A stretch of 64,000 nucleotides of DNA from Paralvinella palmiformis (Eukaryota > Annelida > Polychaeta > Terebellida > Alvinellidae). The stretch spans positions 62,001 through 126,000 of the forward strand of contig JAODUP010000359.1 in the NCBI GenBank assembly GCA_025642065.1, given 5' to 3'. This document shows, in pieces, positions 12,129-25,285 of the stretch. The stretch's first letter is position 1. Each line of letters begins with the position of its first letter. Under the pieces are notes generated by a model, which was given only the letters and a program-made list of their open reading frames with translations, had not been told where the DNA came from and ran no database searches. The position numbers and the translations under genes are program-made.

Positions 12129-13261
12129 GGAAGAGGGATTATGAACCAGTCGAGCGAAACTGACCCCATAAGTTCTCTTTATTTTTTATGCACTAGCAGA
12201 TACACACATCCAGCCAGTTCAAATGAATATAAAGAAAACTAATATCAGTCACAAGGGGTCTTCAAACTAACTACAGTAACTAACTATAAGATAAGACACA
12301 TTAATGGCAGAAAGTCTGAAGATAAATATTGGAGCGTGGGGGTTGGGTGAGGCTGAAATTTTAAATAATACAGACTGTCGATACACATGGATATACTTAA
12401 TTCACTCTGTTAATGTTAAATGTACTGTAGCTCAATTGATACAACTATATACTGCACTTCAGGATCATTAATCTGCGTGGGCGGATCGGAGTAGTTGGTT
12501 CAGCTAATAGCAGACTACTAGGTATCCTACACCACAATTCGTCTAATCCAAGTATCATCATGGAATACAATATTCAGTGTTTAAAAGTTAACTCGGTTCA
12601 ACTGGTCTTTGAGCAAGACAGAAACGCATCACAGTCAGCGTGTCAGCGTCAGATCTCGGTGTTATTGCTTTTTTTTAAATCAGTGACTGATGGGTGAACG
12701 AAAGAAACTATAGAATAACCTTTATAAATATATTCCATGAGGGTATAAACAAAATTTGTGACCACCTCTTATCACACTATGTTTATTAGATATATCGGTC
12801 CGGCTGTAACTGAAAAAATAAGGTGTTTATTAATAAATATAAAACTCCAGACTATTGCAGTCAAAAAACCAGTGCACATCTACTACAGATAGATTAGCAT
12901 TGTTAGATGTTAACCGAACATAAATGCCTTTATGTGGTTCAACAATATTTTGCTGTTGCTTACATTTTGGTTTATGTTACCCATAGGATAAAGATACATT
13001 AACGAATTTGTTATTATTATTATATCAGTTAATTGCACATATGCTAATATTCAGGAACTAAATAGTTGGGTGTAAGGTACAGAATTTCACATTCATTCCT
13101 TAACATTCGATTCCTTTTGGGGTTGCATCAACGCACAGAATATTTCTTCGGTGTAACCGGAAACTATATCATTAATTTATTTGAGTTATGAATTATTCAC
13201 ATTTAGATACTGATGTATGCCATAGTTTGAAATAAATATATCTATATCTTTATGCAGATAT

Positions 13262-13345
13262 GTTAAGTCTCCCGGTTTCGCCGGGAGCCTTCCGGCTTTG
13301 AGCAACATCTCCCGGTCTCCTGGCTGGAGCCGGAAATCTCCCGAT
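13262..13345. repeat. Short GC-rich segment with repeated CTCCCGG words
   Basis: tctcccggt occurs twice and tctcccga once, with a ctcccggtttcgccgggag stem-loop, in otherwise AT-rich DNA. It lies 300 bp upstream of the hAT transposase remnant and may belong to the same element. Confidence 0.4.
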
Positions 13346-13639
13346 TTTTAACGAAACCCAAACAAAAACATTCTAACTTCATAATTAAAAGATATAATTA
13401 TGTCTATTGACTACTCCACATCTTTTTACTTTTAAGTCATGAATATTGTTATTGTTATGTTAAGGGGGTGCATTATATAAGCAATGCTTCAAGCACCCTC
13501 CTTTTCAACATTCTACATGTGTTTGATTTCATTAAAATTATGTATTATGAATGTTGAAATAAACGAATTGAATTGAACTTGATAGAGCTTGGTGTGGAAT
13601 ATGTTTTTACTATTTTTGCCTGAGTAACGACTCGCAAGT

Positions 13640-14682
13640 TTTCTGGGTGGGAACGAAGTTCCTTTTCCTGTGGAGGAACTCCTCATCGACGTGTTCTTCC
13701 ATTTCAACAACAGCGCAAAACGAAAGGAAAGTTCTGCAACATGACGCCACTGAATCTTGAAGAATGCAGTACTCTGTGGCTGAGTCTGCAGTGACGAGTG
13801 AGGCGTTTCCTGCAGCAATGGACTGCGCTACTGAGATATTTCCGTGGTCAAGAGGATTGTGACCGCTCCGGCATTGTGCAGATTACCTTGCCAGTCTTGA
13901 GATGAAGACTTATTTCATGTTCCTCGCCTTCATTCTTGAGCCGCTCAAACAGTTCAACACAATCTTTCAGACAGACGCCACACAGATTGCCATCCTCCTT
14001 CCTGAGATGAATCATCTGCTTCATGTTTTCATGGCAAAACCTTTCACCATGAGAGCGATCAAGTCCGCCGAAGACTTGACGACAGTGCCGTTTCCTTTAC
14101 AACAACATATTGACAGTTGGCATGGAGCTGTCCATGCTGGCAAACGATGAGGATGATTTGAAGGAGGCCACTGCGAGACGCATCTTTGATAGTGTGTGCA
14201 AATTCAATGTTACGCTTGTCAACAAGATGATCGAGATCTTTCCATTCCACGATGACGTGTTGGGGGAGCTTACTGCACTCAACCCCGACCCTGCGCTTCG
14301 TAAATTGTCTATTCGCTTTGGCCTCATGGCAGATGAACATCATGATGCACTCGTCGCTGAGTTTCAGGGATAACAGCTGACTCCTGACGGCGAACTGCTG
14401 CTCTACTCTGCTGACAATCGGGTCGACACGTTCTGGTAAGAGGTGGCAAAGAAGAAGGCATTTGCTGATGTAATGCGATTTCCACAATTAGCGCATCTCA
14501 TGACAACAGTGTCGGTGATCGCCCACAGCGGTGGTGATAGCGAATGCGTCTTCTCCATCTTTCGCAAGATTGACAACGATGCTCGATCACAGTTTGGCAA
14601 CGACACCCTAAGAGTTCTTCTTTCATGCAAAATCAACATGGATGAGCTGTCTGTCTTTACAAGTGTTTTACTCTTTTTTTAA
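13640..14682 (+). pseudogene. Degenerate hAT-superfamily transposase
   Basis: Reading across frames gives a hAT-type order. First comes a VPFPVEELLIDVFFHFNNS block with stops after it. Then CSTLWLSL and FLQQWTALLRYF match the CSTRWLSL..L-QW-AL--YF pattern of the RNase H-like core. EPLKQFNTIFQ and IAILLPEMNHLL follow, and the C-terminal dimerisation region FPQLAHLMTTVSV..SECVFSIFRKI..LLSCKIN ends at 14682. Frames change at least twice (about 13900 and 14120), and stops occur near 13795, 14370 and 14438, so it is dead. Minus-strand open frames here (13818-13513, 14487-14059) are its antisense shadow. No N-terminal zinc finger or terminal repeats found. Confidence 0.85.
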
Positions 14683-16754
14683 ATAAGTTTTGTTAGATCT
14701 GCATTGACACATATACTTTATTATCATGTTTCAGTCAGTACATTAGTTTTTATAAAATGCAATAATTTTAGATTGTATGTTTTACACGGAACATGGATAT
14801 TTTAAACTTCATCTGGTGGCAGGTATTGGTTGATAATAATAAAAATATAAAGTCCGATTTTCTGAGATCCTCCGAAGTACATATACATTTACTGTTTTGA
14901 CATTTCTGAAACTTAACATGTATGTATATATCTTTAATGTGAGCTATAAGAACTCAACTAATAAATGGGAACTTTGTATGCTACCATAAAGTGCTGCCAC
15001 CTGGCGAATGTATTATTTTGCGAACGAGTGCGCACCGCGCTTTTATTTACATAGATTTCATGAACAGGACGAGAGCAATATGAGATACTTCAAATTAGCA
15101 GTATGAAGATTGTTATACATGGAAATTGGGTTTACTAGCATCATTCATAAGTTTCCAGCTTTTGTGATAGACTCAAACAAATCGTATCTTATGCAAATAT
15201 TTTACACTTAGATCATTAATAGGGGTTTTATTGAATATAAATAGATTTTACTCACATATGACTTCATGATAATTTGAAAATTCAGATCAGTGTTTCATCA
15301 ATTATCAACCATCCTATAAAACATAGATATAAAAAAAACCAGTGAACTTATTCGTCTACTTGTTATCAATACTTTTAATACCTATCTAACAATTGTGCTG
15401 TTAAAATTATCCCTACCTTATTGAAAGATCTTTCTGAAGCTAAAACAAAATGGTGTCGGGATACCATTTTCTGCTGCTTTTTTAAATTTTATTCATACGA
15501 TCTCATTGGACAGACCTCATTATCACTGTTGACTAATGACACTGTGCTAATTGTATGTTATTTATAATCGGACGTTAAATAAACTTCTTTTTTTCACACA
15601 TGCACGCAAGCAAGCACCTCTTTAGCATGTCTTTAATACATGTTAGTAATAACATATCTCTGTGTAACAACCTGCTAATTCTTTATTTTATATAATTACT
15701 TAATATTAACATCACTCCTCACCATACATAATCAATAATAATAAATAGTTAGAAAAACTCCGGTATTAAACAAACATCATTCTCTCTCCTGAGAGGGATG
15801 ACTTTGGTGACCGCACAGAGAAAGGCACAATAAACATTCAATACAAACAGCACGTTTAGAAAGTGACAACGACATCCGGAGAGATATACCACGAACTAGA
15901 AAGCTGAATTGATGAATTTCAACTTTCCCGAAATTGTAAAAATTGCAATTATTACGGTAGCTTCGATTGTTTAAATAATGTTAAGCGATTAATAGAGAAC
16001 ATCGTGCACAATCATCCCCGGGTGGAATAAGACACAAGAAGTAGACAACATCTCGGTTGGTCAAAGATCAGTAACACAATAAACATTTCCGACAAAAGTA
16101 TCGACAGCAGAAACATAACAATTATCATCGATTTAACATAGTGCGTTTTTGAGCCAGTTGGCGATCGAAAGCGCCTAAGACAAACAATGACTAGGACAGA
16201 TAATAACGATACTTATCTCACTAACTGACACGCGTCTAACTGAACCAGTAAAGCGTCTCTAGTTTCAAACGGCGTGCCATTTCCTATTACTAGCTGAAAC
16301 TACTGTACCTATCACAGGTGTACCGATATAGAACCAATAAGCCAATCACCACAGAAATATACAAATAAATATCAGTGAAACTATTCAATTATCGTTCATT
16401 CGTCATCGGATTCAGGATCCGTTGGAGACCTGAAAACATCCTCATTTTTAGTTATTTGAGAACGACGAGTCAGCTGTCTATTCGCCTGGAGTGATCGATA
16501 ATTGTGCTAAAAAAAGCATGTCATAAATGAAATAGTACAGATATTAAAATTTGTCTTAGGATGCACCTGACAAATGAAATTACCTAAATCTGGTCCAGAA
16601 AATAGTCTTTCTATTGCACACACTTGTTACCGTACATGTTTAATCAGTAACGACGACAATCAGTAAAATGAGATCAGGTAAAACTGAAAAGATCATTATG
16701 TCTATACAAAGAAAAATGATTATTCAGTCCGTATTATTCCTAAGAGAGACGTTA
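14683..16754. other. Spacer between hAT remnant and DUSP23 3' end
   Basis: AT-rich and non-coding. The only structure seen is copy 2 of the 250-bp repeat (15880-16130). The region just downstream of 16755 would contain the DUSP23 3' UTR, but I did not find an unambiguous poly(A) signal. Confidence 0.5.
15880..16130 (+). repeat. 250-bp dispersed repeat, copy 2
   Basis: Diverged partner of 5225-5480. The best block is agtagacaacatctcggt followed by ggtcaaagatcagtaacac. It lies between the hAT remnant and the end of DUSP23. Type unknown; no terminal inverted repeats seen. Confidence 0.7.
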
Positions 16755-19558
16755 TCAATGTTTCTGATCTTCACTTGACTTGGACTTTAAATGGTCAGCA
16801 TAATTTATAACGGCATCTTCTTGTTCGTACGTCTCCACCGAGTAGGGACGCTGGTCACGGATTCTGCTAATGGCTTCCTGAGGATCGATGCCCTCATCCT
16901 TGACGAGATAGCATGCCAACATGGTGCCAGTGCGACCTCGACCCCAGAAACAGTGGGCAACAACACCCTGGAAAATATTTCACATCAGTAAGAATGTAAC
17001 CTATCAACAATCTTAAAAGATAAAATTCATAAAGAAAATAAAACGTTTTTGATTATACCTATTTTACAGCTTAGTTATTGAGAGCTAATTCATCTTAATC
17101 ACCTTAAAATATCTTGTTTGACACAATTTATGATTGAAAATGGGTAAATAGGTAGGCTATTATTTTTATTTTGTCCATTTTCAGGCATCTTGTCTAAGCT
17201 AGCATATTCATTAAGAACAGGCAAACAAAACATGCTGTTTTCCAAGTTTCCACTAACAATTAAATTATATTCATATAGTTTGCTTTCCCTCCACCAATAA
17301 CCACTTCCAGAATTTAGTACCGTAGGTCCCGGCCATTAAGCCAAGGTAGTTTTAGGTCTGAAAATATTAGTACCGGACATTAAGAATTTCCAGGTGACGT
17401 TTTGACCGCAGGAAATAGTTTTGTTTTCACAATTTGTTATTTGTACCAATGTGTTCTGTATACTGTCAATAGATCAAGGCAAATTATAACGATCATTTAC
17501 ACAAACTGTTAGCACATACGGAGGACCTCAAACTGAAATCAACAGCATGATTAAACATTCAATGAACCGAAATGACTTAGAAATAATTAGACATATTGTC
17601 AATTATTACAGTCTAGATCTACTAGCTGAGCCTTTGATGGTACGTTTTGATCACTAACGCGGCAATAACCAAGACAAGGTAAATTATTGGTATATGCGGT
17701 CTGTTAGTAACTAACCCTGTATTGAAAATAAATTAATTAATCAGTAATTATCCTGTTATTACTATAAATATGCCCAGACAAAATATGTATATGGGGGAAC
17801 TTTATGTCTATGCTGCCAAACAAATGAGATAAGACGCTCTTGGATACAGGATGTCTTTGGTATGAGTTGTCTTGTTATCAATGCTGCCTTCAAATTGAAA
17901 GTCATGAAAACTGCTACTGGGTCCAACAACATTTATCCATAATTACAAAAATCAGATAAGTCTGTTTGCATCTAGACTATGACTGGATTTCTTGACACTA
18001 AAATAGCACTGGCCATTAAGTCGACCCCCCAAAATAAGGGTCAAAACGTTGACACAAAGTATCGGCTTAATGGCTGGGACCTACGGTAAATGTGTTATTG
18101 AGCTCGATTTGCACAATTACAAATGCCACGTTGGTGGTGTATGACCAGATGTGTACTATAAACACACTCGATTGCAACCATCCAAAGATCATGCCATCAA
18201 GTCCAGTAGCCAAGTGCATGTAATACGTTTTGTGGTAGAAATCAGGAACACAAAAAAAGTGTTTTGGAAAAACATATTATTTTTAATATGCTTTAATAAT
18301 ATGACTTCATTCAAAACTGATTTCTATAAAGAGCAACAAACCTCTTGTCTTTCTCTAGCATCATCAACATAATCCACAAATCTTTTGATTTCATCAACAG
18401 TCGGAGCCATGAACTCCTCAATTGGAAGGAAGAGATTGTACAGACCTAGAAAGAGGACAAATGAAGTCAGTGAAATAGCCTCGATGTCATGCATAAAATG
18501 TGGACAAGTATTTGTTTAAAGACTGCGGAAGTTCTAATCACGATTTGTGGAGTTCAAACATGAACTGGTTCCTCAGATACTTACTTCACTGGATGCCTAC
18601 GAACTCAACAAGAGAACTGTTTGATTTATATTAGTTAATTTTACCTTGTTTTGAATAAAAACAAACTTAAATTATTTTCTATCAGATAATGACTCTAAAC
18701 ATAACACATCAGTGAGTACATCGGGGATGAGAACAAAAGAGAAAGAAAAAAACCTGGAAAATTTGAGCAATTTTAGAGCCACCTGCAGACATTCTGGGAT
18801 TATTCTTATGGTTGATTTTTGGGAAATATTTCAAAAACGCGGGAAACCGGCAATCCACGGGGAATTATCACCCCTGATACATAAACTATTCTCTTATACA
18901 AATCCTGAGAATGCCCAAAGACAGCATTCCCAAAGTGGCACCGAGATGGACACCACCTGGAAAAAGGAAGCGAGGACAGCCAAAGATGACATGTCATTAA
19001 TGGCCGAGCTGAAAGAGAAGGGGATGTCATGGGGTGAGGCTCAGGCCTCAGCTAAAGACAGGACCTTGTGGCAAAACATTGTTGTGGCCTTATGTCCCAC
19101 TGGGGTCAAAGAGGATAAGTGAAGTGAAGTTATACAAAACAAATCCATTGCAACATAACATTAGCCATAACACAACTGACCCAATGATTCTCACTTTGTC
19201 AATCAGAACCTTGGAAATATTACCAATGGACAATGGTTACTGGTTATTTACATGAAAACTAGAATTTTGATGTTGAATTTATTCGACGGGATAATTAAAT
19301 ATGTTTATTAGCCTCACTTAGCTTATACCTACACTAACCTGATCACTTACTAATCTACAAAACTATCATCTACAGTTTTAACTGCAGTTATTAATCAGCT
19401 TCAGTTAACTTTCTATAATTCAAGAATCTAGATACTATTCTATTTCTGCCACAATAGATCCAGATGTTAAACAGCTAGCTAATTAAAAGTGAACCAAAGG
19501 CAAAAAGGCAGAATTAGTCTACCATTAAGCTAATGCAAAAAGCCAACTTCAGCCTAGA

Positions 19559-19609
<51 letters not shown>

Positions 19610-20554
19610 CAGAGAGAAAGAGAGGGGGTGTGTATATCTGACTGTGTGTGTGTGTGTGTGTGTGCGAAAACTAGAAGCAAACAAACAAAAAAAATTAATA
19701 TTATATGTCAAAAAAGTGCTTAGACCCAAGGTTGATGACAAATAACATTGGTAAAAATACTGGATGTGAAACGCTGCATAATGTATGGCAGGATTTGATA
19801 TAGAAATTAATTTGGTTTGTTTGTCTGCCTCCATATTACTTTCACCATTTTTTTTAATTTGTATGTTTCATTTATAATAAAGTGTTCATATATTAAGTAA
19901 TGACTTTTTTCCTAAACAAATGTGATTTTTGCAACGATATTGTTTCAGGTGACTTTGGGTGAAAAAGAAATACGTGAACCGTGCTTTTGGCTATCGACCT
20001 TTTCAAATGAATAGCCTTTGGCTTAATGATGATTGCTGTCTTACGGCCAAAACCGATGAAGATGGTTAATGAGCAGGTTAATTCGAGGACATCTCTATCA
20101 CCTCCGGATACATTTCTGTATCAAAGGACCAATTCATCTAAATATAATCAGAATTCGAGCAAATACCATCCAAGACAAACAACTCTCGAGGATTTCCCGA
20201 GAAGTTATTTGGCCAGTTTCTTTTCAGGTTAAAAGTCTCATAAAAAGTCGTACGGTTTACGAAAAGTAGGTAGAGTAAAAACTTATTGTAAATAGAAAGA
20301 ATTTTAGTTGTCTGCCTGATTAGTAAAGCTTGTCTTCTCTTAGTTAGTTATTTATAGCATAAGACACCTATATACACACCTGTGGGTGCCATGTGCATGG
20401 GTGGCTTTCCTTCGCTCAGTGTTATTATATGCCTAATGCCTTGATTCAAGAAGTAGTAGAAGTGTGATATCTGTCGAGGCAGCGAGCTACCGGCGAGCAC
20501 TCCTTCTATCACCCAGGAGAAGTTAGGTGGTCTCTGACCGGGAGGTAGCTCCAT
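16755..20554 (-). CDS. DUSP23: Dual specificity protein phosphatase 23 (DUSP23/VHZ-like), complete
   Basis: Small cytosolic atypical dual-specificity (Cys-based) phosphatase. Three coding exons: 20554-20380, 18445-18342, 16967-16755, phases 1 and 0, total 163 residues plus stop TGA; human DUSP23 has 150. PPNFSWV near the N terminus is the family signature. The active site HCFWGRGRT gives Cys99 and Arg105 (C-x5-R), followed by GTMLACYLVK and SVETYEQE, close to the human sequence. The ATG follows directly on a good acceptor (tatctgtcag), so a non-coding 5' exon lies upstream, possibly at 26697. The position aligned with the general-acid Asp of human DUSP23 (IPDF) reads Glu69 (IEEF). Residues 153-163 are a short polar tail. 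Intron 1 holds a LINE scrap and microsatellites, intron 2 an inverted-repeat element. Very sure of the identity. Confidence 0.96.
17320..18086. mobile_element. Non-autonomous DNA transposon with TIRs and TA target site, in DUSP23 intron 2
   Basis: Left end ccgtaggtcccggccatta and right end (reversed) ccgtaggtcccagccatta form inverted repeats of about 24 bases with one early mismatch. Each is bordered by TA (17318-17319, 18087-18088). Sub-terminal words (gacgttttgacc / aacgttttgaccc, cattaag) also pair in inverted order. There is no transposase ORF in the 767 bp. TA duplication suggests mobilisation by a Tc1/mariner-like enzyme, which is inference. Confidence 0.85.
18903..19122 (+). pseudogene. 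Non-LTR retrotransposon 3' fragment (reverse transcriptase C-terminal tail)
   Basis: Frame 1 reads PKVAPRWTPPGKRKRGQPK and then, after a frameshift, another frame reads MSWGEAQASAKDRTLWQ..VALCPTG followed by KEDK. This W-TPPGKRKRGRPK...TWGEA...A-DR--W---V-ALCPT pattern is common at the end of invertebrate non-LTR element ORF2 (general knowledge). Only this tail remains, inside DUSP23 intron 1. Confidence 0.75.
19559..19663. repeat. Compound CA/TA/GA/GT microsatellite
   Basis: Successive CA, TA, GA and GT tracts in DUSP23 intron 1. Reading frames through it are artefacts. Confidence 0.85.
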
Positions 20555-22720
20555 CTGACAGATATAAAATAACGCATTATGAGATCAATCTGTCGCAATG
20601 CCAGACATGAATAAATAGTGGTAATTTAATTAGGTGTAACACAAAATCGTTAATATCTATAAACCAATCACAATGCAAGGTAATCATTTATGAAATAACA
20701 GTCTCTTTCATTTATTTAATCGGTATAATCAACAACTATCTGGCACAAGGTCTGAGTTAAAACTGCCACCAGGGAGGGGCCCAGGATTATATGTTTGAGG
20801 GTGGCCATTAAGGAAAATGAGATTAAATTGCTGCCAAAAGTGAGTGCATCTTATACACGGGTCAGACTAAAAGGGAAGGTAATATTTGGCATAATTTAGG
20901 GGGAAATACAATAATATTGTTTTTCAACATTAATAATGAATATATGAACAAAAAACAAATTAATTAGACCTGTGTATTTTCGCTGTTGTCTTTTGAAGCC
21001 AAACTTATGATAACCGCCATAATTATTTAATCTGATGCTCTAATTAGTGACGTGACCACAAAGTGTAAATTTCACAAGCCTCCAAGGTCGCTGGCTTAAC
21101 GGCGACAATATCGGCCCATGATCTTTGGGTGTTCAGATTGATCATGTGTATTCGGTTTTTGTAACAACACGTAATAATTACGCGACGATTATAGTTCCTG
21201 CATAGTTGTAAAGATTATCCAACCAGGCTATCTGCCACACTAACAAGTCCCAGTCACTGTATGTTTAAGAATTTAGCGGACAAATTCATGTTCGAAGTCT
21301 AAAAATGTAATCATCACTAAAATGGATATTTTTGCAGACCCAGTGAATAGCGTGGTGTCGGCCTGTTGTCAAGTAATAATTTATGGGTAACGTAGTCAGG
21401 ATCAGACTGTCGCTGGTACCAAAGCGGTCTGGGAATGGCCAGCACATGGTGATTTATTATATAGAGGTGTCAAATTATCCTGATCGCAATTTGATGCACA
21501 GGAATCCAGAAAGCACAGAAATCCAGAATCGGCTACCATATGAAAATGGCCGCACTATGACCAATGCAGCCACTTCCATAAACTATTAGAGGCAGATGTT
21601 ATTTTTGGTCTATTTAAGACATGGCATTACAATAGAAATGTGAGCGTGTGTAATTGAACGGAACGGTAAAAGCTTACTGTAAAATAGCACTCCCAAATCT
21701 AAGTTTTCTTTTGGCATTTCACAATTTCAGTGAATACATTTGGAAATAAGCACACTATTATTATATATCTGTGTTTTGGCACAGGTTATACAGCTGTATT
21801 GTATATCCAGCATGCATAACCCTGAATAATCAGCTGGTACTGAAAATATATATATACACATTAACACGACATAGTCTAATAATCTATTGATGAAGCCAAG
21901 ATTGTTATCATAGACCAGAATCCATCAGAATTTTTTTCCACCATAATTTGGGAAGAAACTAAATAAAAATACTTCTATAAATCTATTATAAAATTTTAAA
22001 ACACTGCTTTCTGAGTCTCAAAGCCAGATAAATTGGGAGAAAATGTGATCATTGCTCCATGGATGCAGATGAATATTTAAAGATGCACTAATAAAACATG
22101 ATGATACATATAATGAAGCAATATTTTTAGTGTACTAGTCACACTCACAAATCATATATAATGGTACAGGAACATGATCTTTGCAGCTTTACGGTATTAT
22201 TAGCACACTATCACATTTACATGTTTGGTATCCTGGAAGGTATGTACACTCTTTTGAGGTTTAGGATGTAACTGCACAGTTTGTGTAGAGCTATCCGCCC
22301 AACCTCCCTGTACTCTGCTCTTCTTCTTTTGCTTGCTCATCCCACTGTAAATATAAAATCAAATCACTTGTATATAAAACACACTCACAGATATTATTAT
22401 GTGATTGTAGTAACTGACATTTTGTTTTCATGTTTGGTGATTCAGTTTCAGTTCCAACTCTGACATAAATGTTACAAAACCAAAAGGTTTAACTTTATGA
22501 TGAATGACTTTTAGTTTTAAAATTAAATATAAATTTGGGTTATGTCTTAGTATTCAGATTATACACTAGGATATAATTAATATCTAGGTGATTTATCTGT
22601 GATTTCATTTAATTCATAGTTAATCTTTCACTGTTATTTTCTATCAACAGTTGTCAGATTTCCTAATAGCTAAGTATCTTTAGATAGATATGCACTAATT
22701 TTGAAAATCTTATTGAATGA

Positions 22721-22775
22721 TGATTATGTTTTACGGGCCACTGTTGCGCACATGGTAGGCTAAATGGGCCGTCTT
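22721..22775 (-). repeat. SINE tail fragment (reverse)
   Basis: Only the 3' part of the family is present (ttttacgggccac, gcacatggtaggctaaatgg), without the tRNA head. It is a 5'-truncated SINE or the tail of a partner LINE. Confidence 0.6.
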
Positions 22776-23200
22776 ATTGAACGAAGACTCCCTGTTACCG
22801 TTTCTGACATTTCAACGCACGCTGGAAACCTGCACTATGTTTATGGCAAGTTCCGAGTGGTCTAATCCTTATGAATATTTATGAAGCTGGTGTAAATCGA
22901 TAGGTAATCGGCTGACACCTAAAAGGGTGTTCCTATGCTGGGAAAATCGTCCCCAAAGTTATGGCCCCCATGTCCAATGAAACATGGGGAGCATCAGAAT
23001 TCCGCATACAGTTTTAAAAGGTGCAAAGAATATTCTTTAACATGATACCAAATGCACCTTTCGATACTAAACGATTGCTGCTCACATTTTCATTTAACTC
23101 TACTCCTCCTGAAAGTTTTAGCGATGTGCTAGCTGAACTCTCTAAACAAAGTGCTGTATCAGCATCCGATAGCTTGTTACCTAATAGTGAACACTGTGTG

Positions 23201-23251
<51 letters not shown>

Positions 23252-24499
23252 AAATAATATATAAGACACATTTTATCCTGTGAAAATAAATCTTCCAAAC
23301 ACAAATTGTTTAGTCTTTTGTGTCAAAGCCTATATAGTATATTTCTGGCTCCACTTGTAATTCACATTGCAGTATGCTTGGAAACAATTAACCCAGGTGG
23401 AAAATTTTACTTGTAAATTATGATTAAGGTGTTTATGTTAGGTGCAATATAACATCATCAATAGTATCAGCAGCAAAACCACCATGAGATGACCAAATTT
23501 GAAGATACCTTATTTATTAAAAGGTTATGAAGAATTTTTTTTTGTCGGTGCCATGACTGGGATATATAAGCAGATCTAAAACAGGCATACATTGTTATAC
23601 TTGTAATAGCTCATGAAAGACTAAATATACGAATTAGGCTCACCTTTTTATTTTTCCTGATTTACAAATGGTAAATCTGTAATTTGAATATTTCCATTCT
23701 CAAGTGGCAAATGATCTTTGAAAGAAATTTGCCCTTTTTGAAACGGAATGTCACTGAAATGGCAAAAGAGATAAAATTATTGCTGAAATCATCTACTGCT
23801 ATATCAACAGATCAAATTAAATTTTTCTCTAGTTTACTGTATATCCTTTACATTAAGTCAGTTTTGTTATATAAATGTTTTATATTTATTAGGTTACATT
23901 TGTATATGTCTACATTTTGTGGGGCTTTAATGAAGTGTATATGACAACTGTCACTAGGCTACATAGGCCTATATATCAATATCTAAAAGTGTCATGTACA
24001 TATTCAGTGGATAGATCTGGACCTCGTATTTCACTATTGGGCAGTGGTTTGTGTTTTGGTTGTATTATTTCATATTTGTTATCATTTATGTTTGTTCGTT
24101 TAGTTAATAAAACTATTCCGACTTTTTAATATGGTACAGCTTTGCATTGTTTAATTAGTGACGTGGCTAATAAATTTGCCAATACGACTGGTAGTCATAG
24201 AGCTTATGCATATCAACATCGATGCACGAAAAAACTGACATACTTTTAGACACAAAGATACAGCAGTTATGTTGTACTTAAAGAACAGAACTAAGTACTA
24301 AGCAAATAGCTCACATGTGCAAATCATGCACATAGCAACTGTCGTACACTTAGACTAATGCCACTAAATATACAACTGGAAAGTAACTGGAAATAAAAAC
24401 ATAAACATGTGCAGAATGAATGCCATACTATGGATCTAACTGCCCTTGTGATAACTTGATAGATTAATTATTAAATCATTATAATAATGGCAGAAATTG

Positions 24500-24723
24500 C
24501 AGTTTTTAACGTGGCTGGCAACCTCAAATGAGGGAGACGCATATGGTCTGTAATTTATAGCTTCCACATGGAGACTAATTCTAAACATATTTTGAATTTA
24601 TGGCATATTTGGTGGAGAAAACCTTGCCAGTTGCTTGGATATATGAAAACTCCTTCTCCAGCACAGAATGACCATAAACATAGGTAAATAGTATGACGCT
24701 CTACCCATGAGGCCAAAGAGGCA

Positions 24724-24725
<2 letters not shown>
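24500..24725 (-). repeat. Second SINE-like family, copy 2
   Basis: Reverse copy of 11041-11280: cctcatgggtagagcgt, tatttacctatg, tggtcattctgtgc, aaggttttctccacc and tttgaggttgccagccacgt. The B-box part is lost. It abuts a long TA tract (24724-24777). Confidence 0.65.
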
Positions 24726-24778
<53 letters not shown>

Positions 24779-25285
24779 TAGATACATTTTTACTGACCAT
24801 ATTTTAAAATGTAACATTTACATGTAATGATATATTACAGTTTGCTGTTACACATCATCTTTATTCTTTATTTAAATTATCCATTTGAAAAAAAGGAAAC
24901 ATTTCTTTATCAAAATCATACACTATTTATCTTTTCATGATAAAACAAAGAAGATGACCTGACGTGGATAGCTAATTTTTCATGAGTTGGAATTAGTGTT
25001 AGATCTAGATTTAAAGCAGCATTATCCAGCCTATCTGAGGATCAGAGCCAGACAATTGTGACTTGCAAAACTCAAATCATCGGACTACCCATACACATGA
25101 ATCACTTTATCAAAATGTTCATGCAATTATTAAATAACAACAACTTCTAATCTGCCTGCTATTTTAAGATAAGTCCAATAATTCATTTTCTTCTTGTCTA
25201 ATGTAGAAATCTAGCTGTATGTAAAAATATGTCTGTTACGCACCATCTTGACACCCGGGGGCATTTCGAAACAGTAAATTATTTT

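Larger units (their letters stand above)
8532..13255. other. Upstream of ENPP coding start, no gene recognised
   Basis: Non-coding sequence holding microsatellites (8659-8700 CT/GT, 9476-9536 CT/AT), the possible ENPP 5' exon (9816-9848), one copy of the second SINE family (11041-11280) and one SINE (11940-12128). No credible coding exon was seen on either strand. Confidence 0.6.
20555..25250. other. Upstream of the DUSP23 start codon, no coding exon recognised
   Basis: If the 5' exon at 26697 is real this is its first intron. It contains a SINE tail fragment (22721-22775), a TA tract (23196-23247), a small inverted repeat (ccccatgt / acatgggg at 22968-22992) and a second-family SINE (24500-24725). 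Open frames here are short and unsupported. Confidence 0.5.

Noticed and set aside
13513..14487. Minus-strand open frames over the hAT region
   Set aside because: Antisense shadows of the plus-strand transposase remnant, which carries the recognisable motifs.
16791..16991. Plus-strand frame of 66 codons
   Set aside because: Antisense of DUSP23 exon 3.
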